Part shown: positions 31,408 to 40,484 of the stretch, piece by piece | Layout: every line of letters begins with the position of its first letter | Position numbering within the stretch: the stretch's first letter is position 1 | Source: Aquificota bacterium | GTDB lineage: Bacteria; Aquificota; Aquificia; Aquificales; Aquificaceae | DNA length: 64,000 bases | Direction: 5' to 3' | Assembly: GCA_018771605.1 (NCBI GenBank) | Contig: CP076324.1 | Location: 124,001 to 188,000 of the forward strand | Notes under the pieces: model-generated | The model's input: only the letters and a program-made list of their open reading frames with translations | Databases searched by the model: none | Told to the model about the DNA's origin: nothing | Position numbers and translations under genes: made by a program

Positions 31408-31824
31408 ATGAGAAAAGTGGGACTTGCCCTTGCCTTGAGCCTTAGCCTTGGTTTTGCCCATGAGCATATGCAAGAAAGTAATCTCACCTTTAAACAGGTA
31501 ATGCAGATGGTAAATATGTCGGCTATAAAGATGCTTCAAGGCTTTCTTTTAAACAACGATGGACTAATAGTTGAAGGAGCTAAGGAAATAGCTGAGCATC
31601 CTATGCCACAGGGAGGGCCTTTAAGATACATAGACCCATCAAAGAGAGAGGAGTTTATCAGACTTATGCCTACCTTTGAAAGGCAGGTCCATGGCGGTGC
31701 AAGGGATGTTATAAGGTTTATAAGGGAGGGTAAAAAGGATGAGGCCTTTAAGGCCTACACACAGATGATACAAGGTTGTATGGCATGCCATGAGCTTTTT
31801 AGGGATAGGATAAGGGGAAGATAA
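31408..31824 (+). CDS. Cytochrome c'-like exported protein
   Basis: 138 aa with signal peptide (VGLALALSLSLGFAHEH) and a single heme motif at the C-terminus, GCMACHELFRDRIRG, preceded by helical segments. That layout, a four-helix bundle with CxxCH near the end, is that of cytochrome c' and related class II cytochromes, which bind NO. Cotranscribed with the DUF2249 gene under the same FNR-like box, it may protect against or sense NO; that role is inferred. Confidence 0.75.
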   Translation: MRKVGLALALSLSLGFAHEHMQESNLTFKQVMQMVNMSAIKMLQGFLLNNDGLIVEGAKEIAEHPMPQGGPLRYIDPSKREEFIRLMPTFERQVHGGARDVIRFIREGKKDEAFKAYTQMIQGCMACHELFRDRIRGR

Positions 31825-31865
31825 AATTATTTGAGACAAAAAGACAGTTATTCACAAAGATAGCT

Positions 31866-32402
31866 TTACTTAACTTTTTTAGAAGCAACTTCATCAAGCA
31901 GCTTTTCTATGCCATGTATTATCTGGATGGGCGTTGGAGGACAGCCAGGTATATAGCAATCAACGGGTATAACATTGGCAACTCCGTTTGTCACTGCATA
32001 GCTACCCTTATAAATCCCGCCGTCAATGGCGCAATCTCCACAGGCTATAACAAGCCTTGGTTCTGGCGTGGCAAGGTAGGTCTTACGTAGGGCAAGCTCC
32101 ATCTGTCTGGATATGGGTCCAGTAACTATGAGGGCGTCCGCATGCCTTGGCGAGGCCACAAAGTCTATACCAAACCTTTGAATATCATAGATGGGGTTTG
32201 TCAAAGCCGTGCATTCCCATTCGCACGCATTACATGAGCCCGCATCAACCTGGCGTATCCTTAAGGACCTTCCAAAGATGGAATGGATTTTCTTTTGCAT
32301 GGATACGAGCCTTGCCTCTTCTTCTGGAGATATGCCAAAGCCTTCTGGGAAAGGAATGGTTTTCTTTTTCGTGATAAGGTTCTTAACTATGCACTTTAGC
32401 AT
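31866..32402 (-). CDS. NuoB/HyfI-like iron-sulfur subunit of the Ehr/Hyf complex
   Basis: Start ATG 32402 (SD AAGGAGGTAAG). 178-aa protein with a 4Fe-4S site: SCNACEWE, IACGDCAIDGG and YIPGCPPTP, the pattern of the small subunit of group 4 hydrogenases and of NuoB. It takes electrons from, or gives them to, the HyfG-like subunit next to it. It is the last gene of the operon that begins at 59464. Some 20 kb of inserted DNA now separates it from the operon promoter. Confidence 0.87.
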   Translation of the reverse strand: MLKCIVKNLITKKKTIPFPEGFGISPEEEARLVSMQKKIHSIFGRSLRIRQVDAGSCNACEWECTALTNPIYDIQRFGIDFVASPRHADALIVTGPISRQMELALRKTYLATPEPRLVIACGDCAIDGGIYKGSYAVTNGVANVIPVDCYIPGCPPTPIQIIHGIEKLLDEVASKKVK

Positions 32403-32415
32403 CTTACTTACCTCC

Positions 32416-33984
32416 TTACATATCACATCCAGAATAGCTTAGATTGAAGCTTTTGTTGCATAGGGGAAAGTCTGGCACTATGTTGCCATGCACCGCAAAG
32501 GGCAAAGCTGGCCAATTGCAGTAGGATGGCGACCTTACCTTTACCCTAAAGGGCTTATAATCCTTACCAGACATAACCCAATAAAAGACAGAACCCCTTG
32601 GCGTCTCTGTATACCCCAGCGCACTGGCATATTCTGGTATTTCCTTTACCTCAACGGTAAGCTCCCCTTCATACCTGCCTTCCAGTATGGTCCTTATAAT
32701 GGACATGGAAGTCTCTGCCTCTTTTGCCCTAACCATCATCCTTGCAAAAACATCTCCCTTCTGCATGGTATGAACTCTAAGGTTGAGCCTATCATACAAA
32801 AGGTGCGGGTGGGCCCTTCTTATATCGTCGTTTATACCAGAAGCTCTCGCTGCCACACCCGTAACTCCCAGCCTTTGTGCTATATCCTTAGAAAGCTTGC
32901 CCGTGTTTTCAAGCCTTTCTATGTGGGATACGCTTCCCAAAAGCATATCCATAAGTTCTTCATATTCCTTTGAAACCACATCAAGAGTTGATAGAATATC
33001 CTCCCACTGCAATAAGACATCCTTACTAACACCACCTATAAGGTTTATACCCCTGAGATACCTACTTCCAGTGAGCCTTTGGTTGAGTTGCATTAGCCTT
33101 TCTTTTATTATTGCCCCCTTGGCATAACCTACAGCAAGGCCTGTTCCTGCACACATATTGCCAATATCGCCTATGTGGTTGTAAAGTCTTTCAAGCTCAA
33201 TAAGAAGAGTCCTTATAGCCTTTGCCTTCTGGCTTATTTCAACGCCAGCCATCCTCTCAACGGCCATGCAGTAAGCCGCCGAGTGAGAAAAGGATGATAC
33301 ATCAGAGACCCTTTCGGCAAGCTTTACACCATCAAAGAAGCTCATAGACTCAAAGTGCTTTTCTATACCCTTATGGGTATAAAAGAGCCTTGCCTCAAGG
33401 AAAAAGATCACCTCCCCAACCACGCTAAACCTAAAATGCCCTGGTTCAATAATACCAGCATGCACAGGGCCAACGGGTATTTCATGTATGCCTTCTCCCT
33501 CAACTTCCAAAAATTTATAAGGAACTTTTTGTTTTATGCCTTCTCCCCAGTCCCTTAAATCTTCCTCCGATATAGCCCAGTCTTTTCTTAAAGGGTAAGA
33601 GTTTTCTGGAAATGAATCATGGAATATTAGCCTTCTTGGGTCTGGATGGCCTTCTGGCACAAGGCCAAACATATCCCTTATCTCCCGCTCATACCAATGG
33701 GCTGCTGGTATATCCTTTGTTATGGATGGAAAGGTCAGGTCTTCTTTTAGAGATATAAAGATAATAAAGAACCTATCCATGCCAGGGATGGAAAACACAG
33801 TGTAAACTCTAAAAGCACCATCCTTTTGCCTTTCATCGGTTGCAAACATAAGCCTTAAAAGAGCCTTCTTTTTGTTGTAAAGGTATAAACATGCCTCCCT
33901 AAAATCTTCCTTTTTAACCTCCAAATAAAGCTCATTGAGATATTCTCTCTTTCCTATAGCCTTTTGCATTAGCCATTCCATCAC
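32416..33984 (-). CDS. HyfG/NuoCD-like large subunit lacking Ni-binding cysteines
   Basis: 522 aa, NuoC-like domain (residues 1-140, HWYEREIRDMFGLVPEGHPD) fused to a NuoD-like domain (HIGDIGNMCAGTG, RVTGVAARASG-like GVTGVAARASGINDD, VRSPSYCNWPAL). In hydrogenases the first CxxC lies in ERVCGIC; here residues 224-235 read ERVSDVSSFSHS. The second (DPCxxC) is replaced by LSYSGCDM at the C-terminus. A [NiFe] site is therefore unlikely. This is the pattern of energy-converting hydrogenase-related (Ehr) complexes, whose substrate is unknown. Confidence 0.85.
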   Translation of the reverse strand: MMEWLMQKAIGKREYLNELYLEVKKEDFREACLYLYNKKKALLRLMFATDERQKDGAFRVYTVFSIPGMDRFFIIFISLKEDLTFPSITKDIPAAHWYEREIRDMFGLVPEGHPDPRRLIFHDSFPENSYPLRKDWAISEEDLRDWGEGIKQKVPYKFLEVEGEGIHEIPVGPVHAGIIEPGHFRFSVVGEVIFFLEARLFYTHKGIEKHFESMSFFDGVKLAERVSDVSSFSHSAAYCMAVERMAGVEISQKAKAIRTLLIELERLYNHIGDIGNMCAGTGLAVGYAKGAIIKERLMQLNQRLTGSRYLRGINLIGGVSKDVLLQWEDILSTLDVVSKEYEELMDMLLGSVSHIERLENTGKLSKDIAQRLGVTGVAARASGINDDIRRAHPHLLYDRLNLRVHTMQKGDVFARMMVRAKEAETSMSIIRTILEGRYEGELTVEVKEIPEYASALGYTETPRGSVFYWVMSGKDYKPFRVKVRSPSYCNWPALPFAVHGNIVPDFPLCNKSFNLSYSGCDM

Positions 33985-35444
33985 TTTACCCCCATGGTAT
34001 ATATACAGGACCTTATGGCGCTGTCTAAAAAGTCTGGCACCTTAAAGCCAAGTAGTACCATAAGCAATGCCATAAGCACCATAACAAAATCGGAAGCCAC
34101 GCTTACCTTTTCCAAGCTCCTTGACCTCTCTGCCGAACCTTGACCGAAGAGCATCCTTCCAAAAGCAGAAAGCATTCCATAGAACACTATTACAAGGAAG
34201 AACAAAAATAAGGCCACAACCCACCATAAGCCATTAAGAGCTGCTGCTTTCAAGATTGTAAACTCACTTATAAACAGGTTGAAAGGTGGGCTACCAGACA
34301 ACGAAAGCACGCCTATAAAGGTAAGAGTCCCAAGCAATGGAAATGTTGAAAGCACCCCTCTTACCTTTTCTATCTTTGTGGAGCCATAGTATGCCTGAAT
34401 CCTACCCGCCGTCAAGAACATAAGGGGCTTTGCAAGGGCATGGTTTAGAATATGTAGCAAGGCGCCGTATATGCCTATAGGGCCACCTATGCCTATGCCA
34501 AGGGCTATGATACCCATATGCTCAATACTGCTATAGGCAAGAAGCCTCTTGTAGTTCTCTTGCACCAGTATAAAGAGGGCAGATATGCCTACGGAGAGAA
34601 TGCCAAAGATTATAAGTAGGTTGCTTACAAAGGCCTTACCCGTTGATGGTTCAACTATGGCTATAAACCTTATAATGCCATAAAAGGCTGTATTTAAAAG
34701 TATTCCAGAGAGTAGTGCGCTTATGGGGCTTGGCGCTTCGCTGTGGGCGTCTGGAAGCCAGTTGTGAAGAGGAGCCAAGCCAGCCTTTGTTCCATAGCCA
34801 ACAAGGACAAATATAAAGGCAAGCTTCATGGTTAGAGGATTTAGCATATGGGCGATCTGTATAAGCTCTGTCCAGTTAAGCATGCCTTTGGATACGCCAG
34901 TGGCCGTGGATGCATAGTAAGTTATGAATATTCCAAGTAGAGCAAAGGCAAGGCCAACCGTGCAGAGTATTATGTATTTCCACGCTGCCTCAATGGCCAT
35001 GGGTCTTTTCTTATACCCAAGGCCTATAAGTATGGCTGAGACTATGGTGGTTGCCTCAATGGCTATCCACATCAAAGCAAGGTTATTTGATACAACTACC
35101 AAAAGCATGGTAAAGATAAACAGATGGAGTAAGGAGTAGTATATCCTTATACCTTCTTCGTTTATTAGGCCCACATGGAACTCATGGTCTATGTAGTGGA
35201 TGGAATAGATGGAAGATATAAGGCCAAGAAAGACAACAAGAGAGGCTATATAGACCGAAAAGGCATCCATGTAGAAAAAGCCCCAAAACTCCAAAGGTTT
35301 GTTAAAGGCTTTGACTATGGGAAAGGCTGAAAACACGGAAAGGAAAATGGCGCCTACAAGGCTCACATAGCCCGTTAGACTACGACCTTTTAGAATGTAG
35401 CAGGCCAGAGCTGTGATGATGGGAGTTAGTAGCATCAAAAGCAT
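33981..35444 (-). CDS. HyfF/NuoN-like antiporter-type membrane subunit
   Basis: 487-aa protein with about 14 helices. The proton-translocating antiporter signature is present: ALMWIAIEATTIVSA (Glu in helix), GYGTKAGLAPLHNWLPDAHSEAPSPISALLSG and KRLLAYSSIEHMGIIALG, with key Lys and Glu. It belongs to the Mrp/NuoLMN family used by Hyf, Hyc and Ehr complexes. It overlaps the HyfG-like gene by 4 bp and follows the hyfE fragment by 4 bp. Confidence 0.88.
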   Translation of the reverse strand: MLLMLLTPIITALACYILKGRSLTGYVSLVGAIFLSVFSAFPIVKAFNKPLEFWGFFYMDAFSVYIASLVVFLGLISSIYSIHYIDHEFHVGLINEEGIRIYYSLLHLFIFTMLLVVVSNNLALMWIAIEATTIVSAILIGLGYKKRPMAIEAAWKYIILCTVGLAFALLGIFITYYASTATGVSKGMLNWTELIQIAHMLNPLTMKLAFIFVLVGYGTKAGLAPLHNWLPDAHSEAPSPISALLSGILLNTAFYGIIRFIAIVEPSTGKAFVSNLLIIFGILSVGISALFILVQENYKRLLAYSSIEHMGIIALGIGIGGPIGIYGALLHILNHALAKPLMFLTAGRIQAYYGSTKIEKVRGVLSTFPLLGTLTFIGVLSLSGSPPFNLFISEFTILKAAALNGLWWVVALFLFFLVIVFYGMLSAFGRMLFGQGSAERSRSLEKVSVASDFVMVLMALLMVLLGFKVPDFLDSAIRSCIYTMGVK

Positions 35445-35448
35445 TTTT

Positions 35449-36009
35449 CTACCCCTTTAAAATGCTTAGTTTATCAAGGTCTGTGGAGGCAAAGGCCCTC
35501 TTTATCTGAATGGTGAATATGCCCAGTATTATTACACCCATAAGCATGTCAAAAAGCACACCCAGTTCAATTATGGCAGGCATACCATGAGTAAGAGAAA
35601 AACCTATAAGGAACAGACCATTTTCCATAAAGAGTAGGCCTAACACCTGCGTTATAGCCTTCCTTCTTGTTATCATGATAAAAAGCCCTATAAGCATAAC
35701 CGCAATGGATATTTGAAGGGCCATGCTTGAAAAACCAGCAACAAAGATACCCTTTTTAAGGGCTACATAAACAACCCCCACGAGCAAACCCGAAATTGTC
35801 AACGAAAGGGTGTTGCTGATGTATGGTTCAACGTCATGCGTAACCTTCATACGTCTTACTATACTCTTCAAAAAGAGAGGGATAACTATTCCTTTACTAA
35901 AAAGGGTAATAAGGGAGGCTAAATAAAGATGGTTATCTTCTGCCACTATGGCAACCGCCGCTATCAACATAGAAAGGAGCCATGAGTTATATGTATAAGC
36001 CTTTATACA
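35449..36009 (-). pseudogene. hyfE, 3' fragment (interrupted by composite element)
   Basis: Codes from the middle of HyfE to its end: IKAYTYNSWLLSMLIAAVAI, HLYLASLITLFSKGIVIP and, at the C-terminus, LDKLSILKG, as in HyfE/NuoK-like subunits. Upstream of 36009 the frame runs into the insertion sequence. The missing first 33 codons lie at 56569-56471, and the 28-bp repeat codes CIKAYTYNS in both pieces. Joining 56569-56443 to 35981-35449 restores a 660-nt frame (219 aa), the normal HyfE size. An internal ATG at 35970 leaves 173 aa that could still be made but would lack the first helix. Confidence 0.88.
35982..36009. repeat. 28-bp direct repeat, left copy (target-site duplication)
   Basis: Starts ATGAGTTATATGTATAAGCC and ends TTTATACA; identical to 56443-56470. 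It abuts the left end of insertion sequence copy A. The sequence belongs to hyfE and contains the dyad GTATAA-GCCT-TTATAC. Confidence 0.9.
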
Positions 36010-36974
36010 CGCCGGGTGAGAAATTAGGCCTCAAGTTCACCCCTCCTATAATAGCTATATCCAATAGCATAAGCATATACATACACAAGCACACAAGTTA
36101 AAGTCCTCCACCCACTACCAGCATTAAAAAGCTTTATCTGACTTATAACACCCTCCACTACCTGCCTTTTTGCCCTCATCTCCCTACTACCACACACAAT
36201 CACACCTTCACAACCCCTATAACCCCTATCTCCATACACCACACAACTCTCCACAAGCTTCCTAAACCATAAACTCCTTCTCTTCCTTTCCCTAAATGCC
36301 CTAACCTCATGCACACTTCCAAAGCTTATCCACACATCATAAACTCTTCCCCACCTATCACATAACACCATCATCAACATGCCATACCTGACCTCCTCAA
36401 ACTCCACTACCTTCCCATTGTCTCTCCGAACTATCTTCCTTCTCCTCTTTGCCCACCATACCTTCCCTCTTACCCTCCTTATCTTCTGTGTCCTCGCCCT
36501 GTTTACATTGGCTATGTCCACTATGGTTCCATCTATTACAAGTTCTATCTTCTTACCATACAAAAGCCTTGCTAAAATCATAAGCCTCAGCTTGTGAAGC
36601 TTGTATTCTCTCAATATCCTGTATACTCTCTTGAGTCTGTATCTTCTGAAGATATGCCATGATTGTATGGATGGGTCAATAAGTAGTTTAGCTAAGGTGA
36701 GGACCTTTGTGTTGGTTATGTAGGAGAGTATAAAGATGGCTGCTATGTGTGTGTCTGTGAGTTTAGGCTTTCTGCCTGCTTTAGCTTTTGGCACATTAAG
36801 GAATGGCAAGGCATTTTCAAGGTCTTTTAGGATTTGTTGGTAGATGCGTAGGTAAGGTGGTATAATTTCCATGGTAAAAACCTCCGATGGTTTTTAGAGC
36901 TACTATTATAGTAGCCCTGCTGTCTTTTTATTGATATGGAAAGTTTGGCTTAAAGGGAATTTCTCACCCAGCGT
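36010..36974 (-). mobile_element. Insertion sequence copy A (965 bp)
   Basis: Ends CGCCGGGTGAGAAATTAGGC (left) and GGGAATTTCTCACCCAGCGT (right) are imperfect inverted repeats; one transposase on the minus strand. Copy B at 55478-56442 has the same length and differs at only a handful of positions. The promoter side carries a perfect dyad GCTACTATAATAGTAGC (near 36898-36914) with TATAAT in its centre. Confidence 0.88.
36024..36872 (-). CDS. DDE transposase, copy A
   Basis: 282 aa. Likely catalytic acidic residues lie in ELVIDGTIVDI, VYGDRGYRGCEG and RQVVEGVISQIK, giving the D...D...E order of IS4/IS5-like DDE enzymes. The N-terminal part (AGRKPKLTDTHIAAIFILSY) is a helix-turn-helix-like region, and the C-terminal half is very basic (KRKRR, RRRKIVRR). 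ATG follows SD GGAGGTTTTTACC. I cannot place it in one named IS family; the ~28-bp target duplication it seems to make is longer than usual. The sequence is intact and probably active. Confidence 0.88.
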   Translation of the reverse strand: MEIIPPYLRIYQQILKDLENALPFLNVPKAKAGRKPKLTDTHIAAIFILSYITNTKVLTLAKLLIDPSIQSWHIFRRYRLKRVYRILREYKLHKLRLMILARLLYGKKIELVIDGTIVDIANVNRARTQKIRRVRGKVWWAKRRRKIVRRDNGKVVEFEEVRYGMLMMVLCDRWGRVYDVWISFGSVHEVRAFRERKRRSLWFRKLVESCVVYGDRGYRGCEGVIVCGSREMRAKRQVVEGVISQIKLFNAGSGWRTLTCVLVYVYAYAIGYSYYRRGELEA

Positions 36975-36985
36975 ATAGTAAAAAT

Positions 36986-36991
36986 TATAAT
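36986..36991 (+). promoter_or_regulatory. -10 element of murA, leaderless start
   Basis: TATAAT ends 8 nt before the ATG at 37000, and starts only 12 bp beyond the right end of insertion sequence copy A, whose end must supply any -35 contact. No Shine-Dalgarno site is present. Confidence 0.5.
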
Positions 36992-36999
36992 AAAAAAAG

Positions 37000-38286
37000 A
37001 TGATAAACACCACATCATATACTTCTGAGAGTCTTATCATAGAAGGAGGTTGCAAGCTAAAGGGGAAGGTAAGAATCTCAGGCTCTAAAAACGCATCTTT
37101 ACCCATAATTATGAGTACGCTGCTTACCAATAAGTCCTGTCATATAGAAGATGTACCAGACCTGCTGGATGTTAAAAACAGTTTGGAACTTTTGCGTTTG
37201 CTTGGTGCAGAAGTTGTACAAAGTTCTACTTCTCTCACTGTTGATGCATCAAAGGTAAACAGTTTTATCGCACCTGATCACTTAGTAAGGAAGATGAGAG
37301 CGTCTGTGCTTGCCATGGGACCCCTTTTGGCACGTTTCAAAAAGGCGGTGGTTGCAATGCCAGGTGGCTGTTCCATAGGCGTAAGAGCCATAGACCAACA
37401 TCTGAAGGTCTTTGAGAAAGCAGGGGCACACATAAAGGTTCAGCACGGATACATCCACTTAGAACTAAAAGACATAAAACCCGTTGAGTATACCTTTGAA
37501 GTGGTCACTGTGACAGGCACAGAGAACGCTCTTATGTTTCTAAGCATGTGTGAAAAGAGGAGCATACTTAGGAACATAGCAATAGAGCCAGAAGTTATGG
37601 ACTTGATAGAAGTTTTAAGAAAGATGGGAGCAAACATACAGGTGGAAGGTAAAACCGCCATAATTAGGGGCAGTTCTGAACTTGGAGGCTTTACTCATAG
37701 AGTTATACCCGACAGGATAGAGGCTGGTACTTTTCTAGTAGCGGGTTTTATGACTAAAGGGGATATAGAGCTTGAAAATGTTCGCGTTGATCATCTTGGT
37801 AGTGTCATAGAGAAGCTTAAAGAAGCAGGAGCATGCATAGAAGTGTGTACAACCGATAGAATAAGAATTTATTCAAAAGGAAATGGCATCAGGCCCCTTT
37901 CTATTTCTACTTTGGAGTATCCTGGTTTTCCAACAGATATGCAAGCCCAGTTTATGTCTATGTGCTGTTTGGCAGATGGTTGGTCAGATATAACGGAAAA
38001 CATCTTTGAAAATAGGTTTCAGCATGTGGCAGAGCTAAAAAGGATGGGTGCGGACATACATGTAAAGGGTAGAACTGCTTTCGTAAGAGGTGTAGAAAAG
38101 CTCACGGGTGCAGAGGTTTTTTCTACGGATCTTCGGGCTTCTGCCAGTTTAGTGCTTGCTGGTCTTGTAGCAGAAGGAGAAACTATTGTAAGAGACATAT
38201 ACCATCTTGATAGAGGCTACGAAAGACTGGACGAAAAGCTAAGAAACCTTGGAGCGGTAGTTGAGAGGCAAACATCATATGAATGA
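37000..38286 (+). CDS. murA: UDP-N-acetylglucosamine 1-carboxyvinyltransferase
   Basis: First committed step of peptidoglycan synthesis: adds enolpyruvate from PEP to UDP-GlcNAc. 428 aa. Substrate-binding SGSKNASLPI (K30, N31), the PEP-reactive loop PGGCSIGVRAIDQH with catalytic C124, IPDRIEAGTFLVA, YPGFPTDMQAQFM and the C-terminal DLRASASLVLAGLVA are all present. An essential-type gene inside a transposon-like unit is odd. Either it is a second copy or the element carries chromosomal DNA of this same genome. Its stop overlaps the next start by 8 bp. Confidence 0.94.
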   Translation: MINTTSYTSESLIIEGGCKLKGKVRISGSKNASLPIIMSTLLTNKSCHIEDVPDLLDVKNSLELLRLLGAEVVQSSTSLTVDASKVNSFIAPDHLVRKMRASVLAMGPLLARFKKAVVAMPGGCSIGVRAIDQHLKVFEKAGAHIKVQHGYIHLELKDIKPVEYTFEVVTVTGTENALMFLSMCEKRSILRNIAIEPEVMDLIEVLRKMGANIQVEGKTAIIRGSSELGGFTHRVIPDRIEAGTFLVAGFMTKGDIELENVRVDHLGSVIEKLKEAGACIEVCTTDRIRIYSKGNGIRPLSISTLEYPGFPTDMQAQFMSMCCLADGWSDITENIFENRFQHVAELKRMGADIHVKGRTAFVRGVEKLTGAEVFSTDLRASASLVLAGLVAEGETIVRDIYHLDRGYERLDEKLRNLGAVVERQTSYE

Positions 38287-39076
38287 GTATGTACTGATCG
38301 TAGGTCTTGGCAACATGGGCAGGAAGTATCTTTCCAAGTTGGAAGAGCTAGGACAAAAGCTTGTAGCTTGTGATATAGATTTGCAAAAGGCTACAGATAA
38401 GTACCCTTTTTACTGCCACTTGGGTGAAGTGAAAGAAGAGCTAAAGGCAGTCATAGTTGCCATAGATCCTATAGCGCATGTTAGCGTATCAGAAAACTTT
38501 TTAGAAAAGGGAATTCCCGTTCTTCTTGAAAAACCACCCGCTCTTAGCATTAAGGACTTTGAAAAAATATACCATTACCCTAATCTCTATGTGTCCGAGG
38601 TAGAAACCTTCTCTTCATGCTTGAAATTTTTTCCAAAAAAAGTGGAGAACATCCAGATAGAAAGGTTAGGAAAAGGAAAAGGCTACATATCTCCCTTGTG
38701 GGACCTTGCTTGGCACGACCTTTACTTACTTCAGCTGTTTTTTGAAGACATCAAGATAGAAAGGCTTACCGTCAACAAAGTGTGGGAACTTCACGGCAGA
38801 GCGGACGATGTACCTTTTTCTATAAGGACTGCATGGCAGTATCCAGAACCATCACGAAGGTGGGTCATAAATGGTGGTCAAGTAATACTTGATTTCGCAA
38901 GAGAAGAGGTACGGGTAGGTAATAAGCTCATTCATAGGGAAGAAAAAAGGGACAAGTTAAGACTAATGTTAGAGAGCTTTATAAAAGGGGACTTTGATCA
39001 CAAAAGCAGAGAACGAGCTAAAAAGAACCTTATGCTTTTGGAACACACTGAGCGTCTTCCTGCAACATCTTTTTGA
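38279..39076 (+). CDS. Gfo/Idh/MocA-type NAD(P)-dependent oxidoreductase
   Basis: 265 aa from ATG 38279. Rossmann start VLIVGLGNMGRKYLSKLEEL, then VIVAIDPIAHVSVSENFLEKGIPVLLEKPPALS, the EKP motif region with the catalytic Lys of the family, and LAWHDLYLLQLFF. The C-terminal substrate domain is short. Substrate unknown; sugar or nucleotide-sugar oxidation would fit next to murA but is a guess. The 3' end overlaps the convergent regulator gene by 47 bp. Confidence 0.75.
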   Translation: MNEYVLIVGLGNMGRKYLSKLEELGQKLVACDIDLQKATDKYPFYCHLGEVKEELKAVIVAIDPIAHVSVSENFLEKGIPVLLEKPPALSIKDFEKIYHYPNLYVSEVETFSSCLKFFPKKVENIQIERLGKGKGYISPLWDLAWHDLYLLQLFFEDIKIERLTVNKVWELHGRADDVPFSIRTAWQYPEPSRRWVINGGQVILDFAREEVRVGNKLIHREEKRDKLRLMLESFIKGDFDHKSRERAKKNLMLLEHTERLPATSF

Positions 39077-40379
39077 GGGTTAACCTATTTATACCAAGCG
39101 CCTTTGCTGTCCTTGAATAGTTTCCTTTCAAAAGAGAAAAAGCTTCCTGCACAATGGTTTTAGAAAGCTTATCCATAAGAGTGTAGTATATGTTGCTCTC
39201 TCCTTCTCTTATTAGCCTTCTAACTTCTCTTCTTAGCGTGTCTTCAAGGCTGTAATTTTCGTAATCTTGGGTTATGATATCAAGGTCTTCTTCTTTTAGA
39301 ACCGCTCCGGTGCAAGAGTTTATAGCTCTTGTAAGCGCGTTTTCAAGCTCCCTCACATTGCCTGGCCAGTTGTAAGATAAAACTTTCTTTAAAAATCCCT
39401 CCGTATAGCCTATTATTCTTTTACCTGTTTCCCGCGAGATGTTCTGTAATATACAATCTACCAGCAACGGTATGTCATCCTTTCTCTCTCTAAGGGGTGG
39501 TATGTAGATCTCTGCTGTGCTTATCCTGTAGTAAAGGTCTTCTCTGAATTTACCCTCTTTTACGAGCCTTTTAAGATCCTTGTTGGTGGCACTTATCAAT
39601 CTAAAATCGCAGTGTATCTCTTTGGTGCTTCCAAGCCTTCTAACTTTTTTTTCTTGCAATACCCTTAAAAGTTTAGGCTGTAAGTGTAAAGGTAAGTCCC
39701 CTACCTCGTCCAAAAAGAGAATACCACCCTTTGCAGACTCTATGAGCCCCTCTTTGCTTGATATGGCTCCCGTGAAAGCTCCCCTTTCGTATCCAAAAAG
39801 CTCTGCCTCAAGTAGTTCCGAAGGCACTGCAGAACAGTTTATCGCAACAAAAGGTCCGTTCCACCTTCTGGATGTCTTCCATAATGCCTTTGCAAAGACC
39901 TCCTTTCCTACACCCGTCTCACCAAAGAAAAGCACAGGAACATCGAGAGAAGCAGCTTTACCTACCTTTAAAAGCACATCTTTCATCTTACCTTCAGGGT
40001 TCCCCACTATGGAACAGAGCTCTTTACACAGCTCTCCAGAGATCTCTTCCTCTCGCTTGTGAAGGTATATGATCCTCTGAACTTTCTGAGAACTGTCCAA
40101 CTTTTGAAGTAGCCTTCTTAGCCTTTCCTCGTCTATGGGTTTGAGCAGAACATCGTAAAATCCAAGGCTTACAAGCTTTATTGTGTAGCCCGGGATGCTT
40201 TTAGAGGTAAGTGCTACCGGTATGTTTTCTCCATCTTTTAGGTCTGGAAGGCTTGAAAGACCTACAGTGTCTATATCTACAAGCACAAAGGCCTTCTCCA
40301 ATTCTTCTGGGAGTTCCTCAACTTTTTGAAAACCTTCAACTCTCAAGCTTGGGTCTGTGGTGTACAGTAGTCTTTTCAT
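39030..40379 (-). CDS. Sigma-54-dependent transcriptional activator (NtrC family)
   Basis: 449 aa from ATG 40379. The N-terminal receiver-like domain (FVLVDIDTVGLSSLPDL, ALTSKSIPGY, LLKPIDEERL) lacks the full acidic pocket of a classical phosphorylated receiver. The AAA+ core has GETGVGKE (Walker A), GYERGAFTGA (sigma-54 contact), GGILFLDEVGDLP (Walker B) and a YYRIS sensor region. A Fis-type helix-turn-helix ends the protein (NYSRTAKALGINRLTLKKML). It is divergent from the sulfite reductase fusion gene, which has a sigma-54 promoter, so that operon is the obvious target. Confidence 0.92.
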   Translation of the reverse strand: MKRLLYTTDPSLRVEGFQKVEELPEELEKAFVLVDIDTVGLSSLPDLKDGENIPVALTSKSIPGYTIKLVSLGFYDVLLKPIDEERLRRLLQKLDSSQKVQRIIYLHKREEEISGELCKELCSIVGNPEGKMKDVLLKVGKAASLDVPVLFFGETGVGKEVFAKALWKTSRRWNGPFVAINCSAVPSELLEAELFGYERGAFTGAISSKEGLIESAKGGILFLDEVGDLPLHLQPKLLRVLQEKKVRRLGSTKEIHCDFRLISATNKDLKRLVKEGKFREDLYYRISTAEIYIPPLRERKDDIPLLVDCILQNISRETGKRIIGYTEGFLKKVLSYNWPGNVRELENALTRAINSCTGAVLKEEDLDIITQDYENYSLEDTLRREVRRLIREGESNIYYTLMDKLSKTIVQEAFSLLKGNYSRTAKALGINRLTLKKMLQEDAQCVPKA

Positions 40380-40389
40380 GTTTATAGAA

Positions 40390-40417
40390 TATACAATCTG
40401 CTTATACAATATACATG
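40390..40417. promoter_or_regulatory. Possible activator-binding repeats upstream of the sigma-54 promoter
   Basis: TATACAAT occurs at 40390-40397 and again at 40403-40410 (13-bp period), followed by TATACATG at 40410-40417. They lie ~60-80 bp upstream of the -24 element, a usual place for an enhancer site, and just upstream of the activator's own start. Low complexity weakens the case. Confidence 0.35.
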
Positions 40418-40467
40418 ATATCGCTCACATCTTATACGCTGTTTACCCTTTTCCCCACAATCTTTCT

Positions 40468-40484
40468 TTGGCACAAAGTTTGCA
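40468..40484 (+). promoter_or_regulatory. Sigma-54 (-24/-12) promoter of the sulfate assimilation operon
   Basis: TTGGCAC (40468-40474), N5, TTGCA (40480-40484). This matches TTGGCAC-N5-TTGCA with correct GG/GC spacing. Start expected near 40495, leaving a short leader with AGGAGGTTGAG before the ATG at 40513. Confidence 0.85.

Noticed and set aside
35991-36007. The dyad within the 28-bp repeat as a phage-type attachment site
   Set aside because: No integrase gene, tRNA or phage gene lies in the element, and both ends carry transposase genes with matching terminal repeats.
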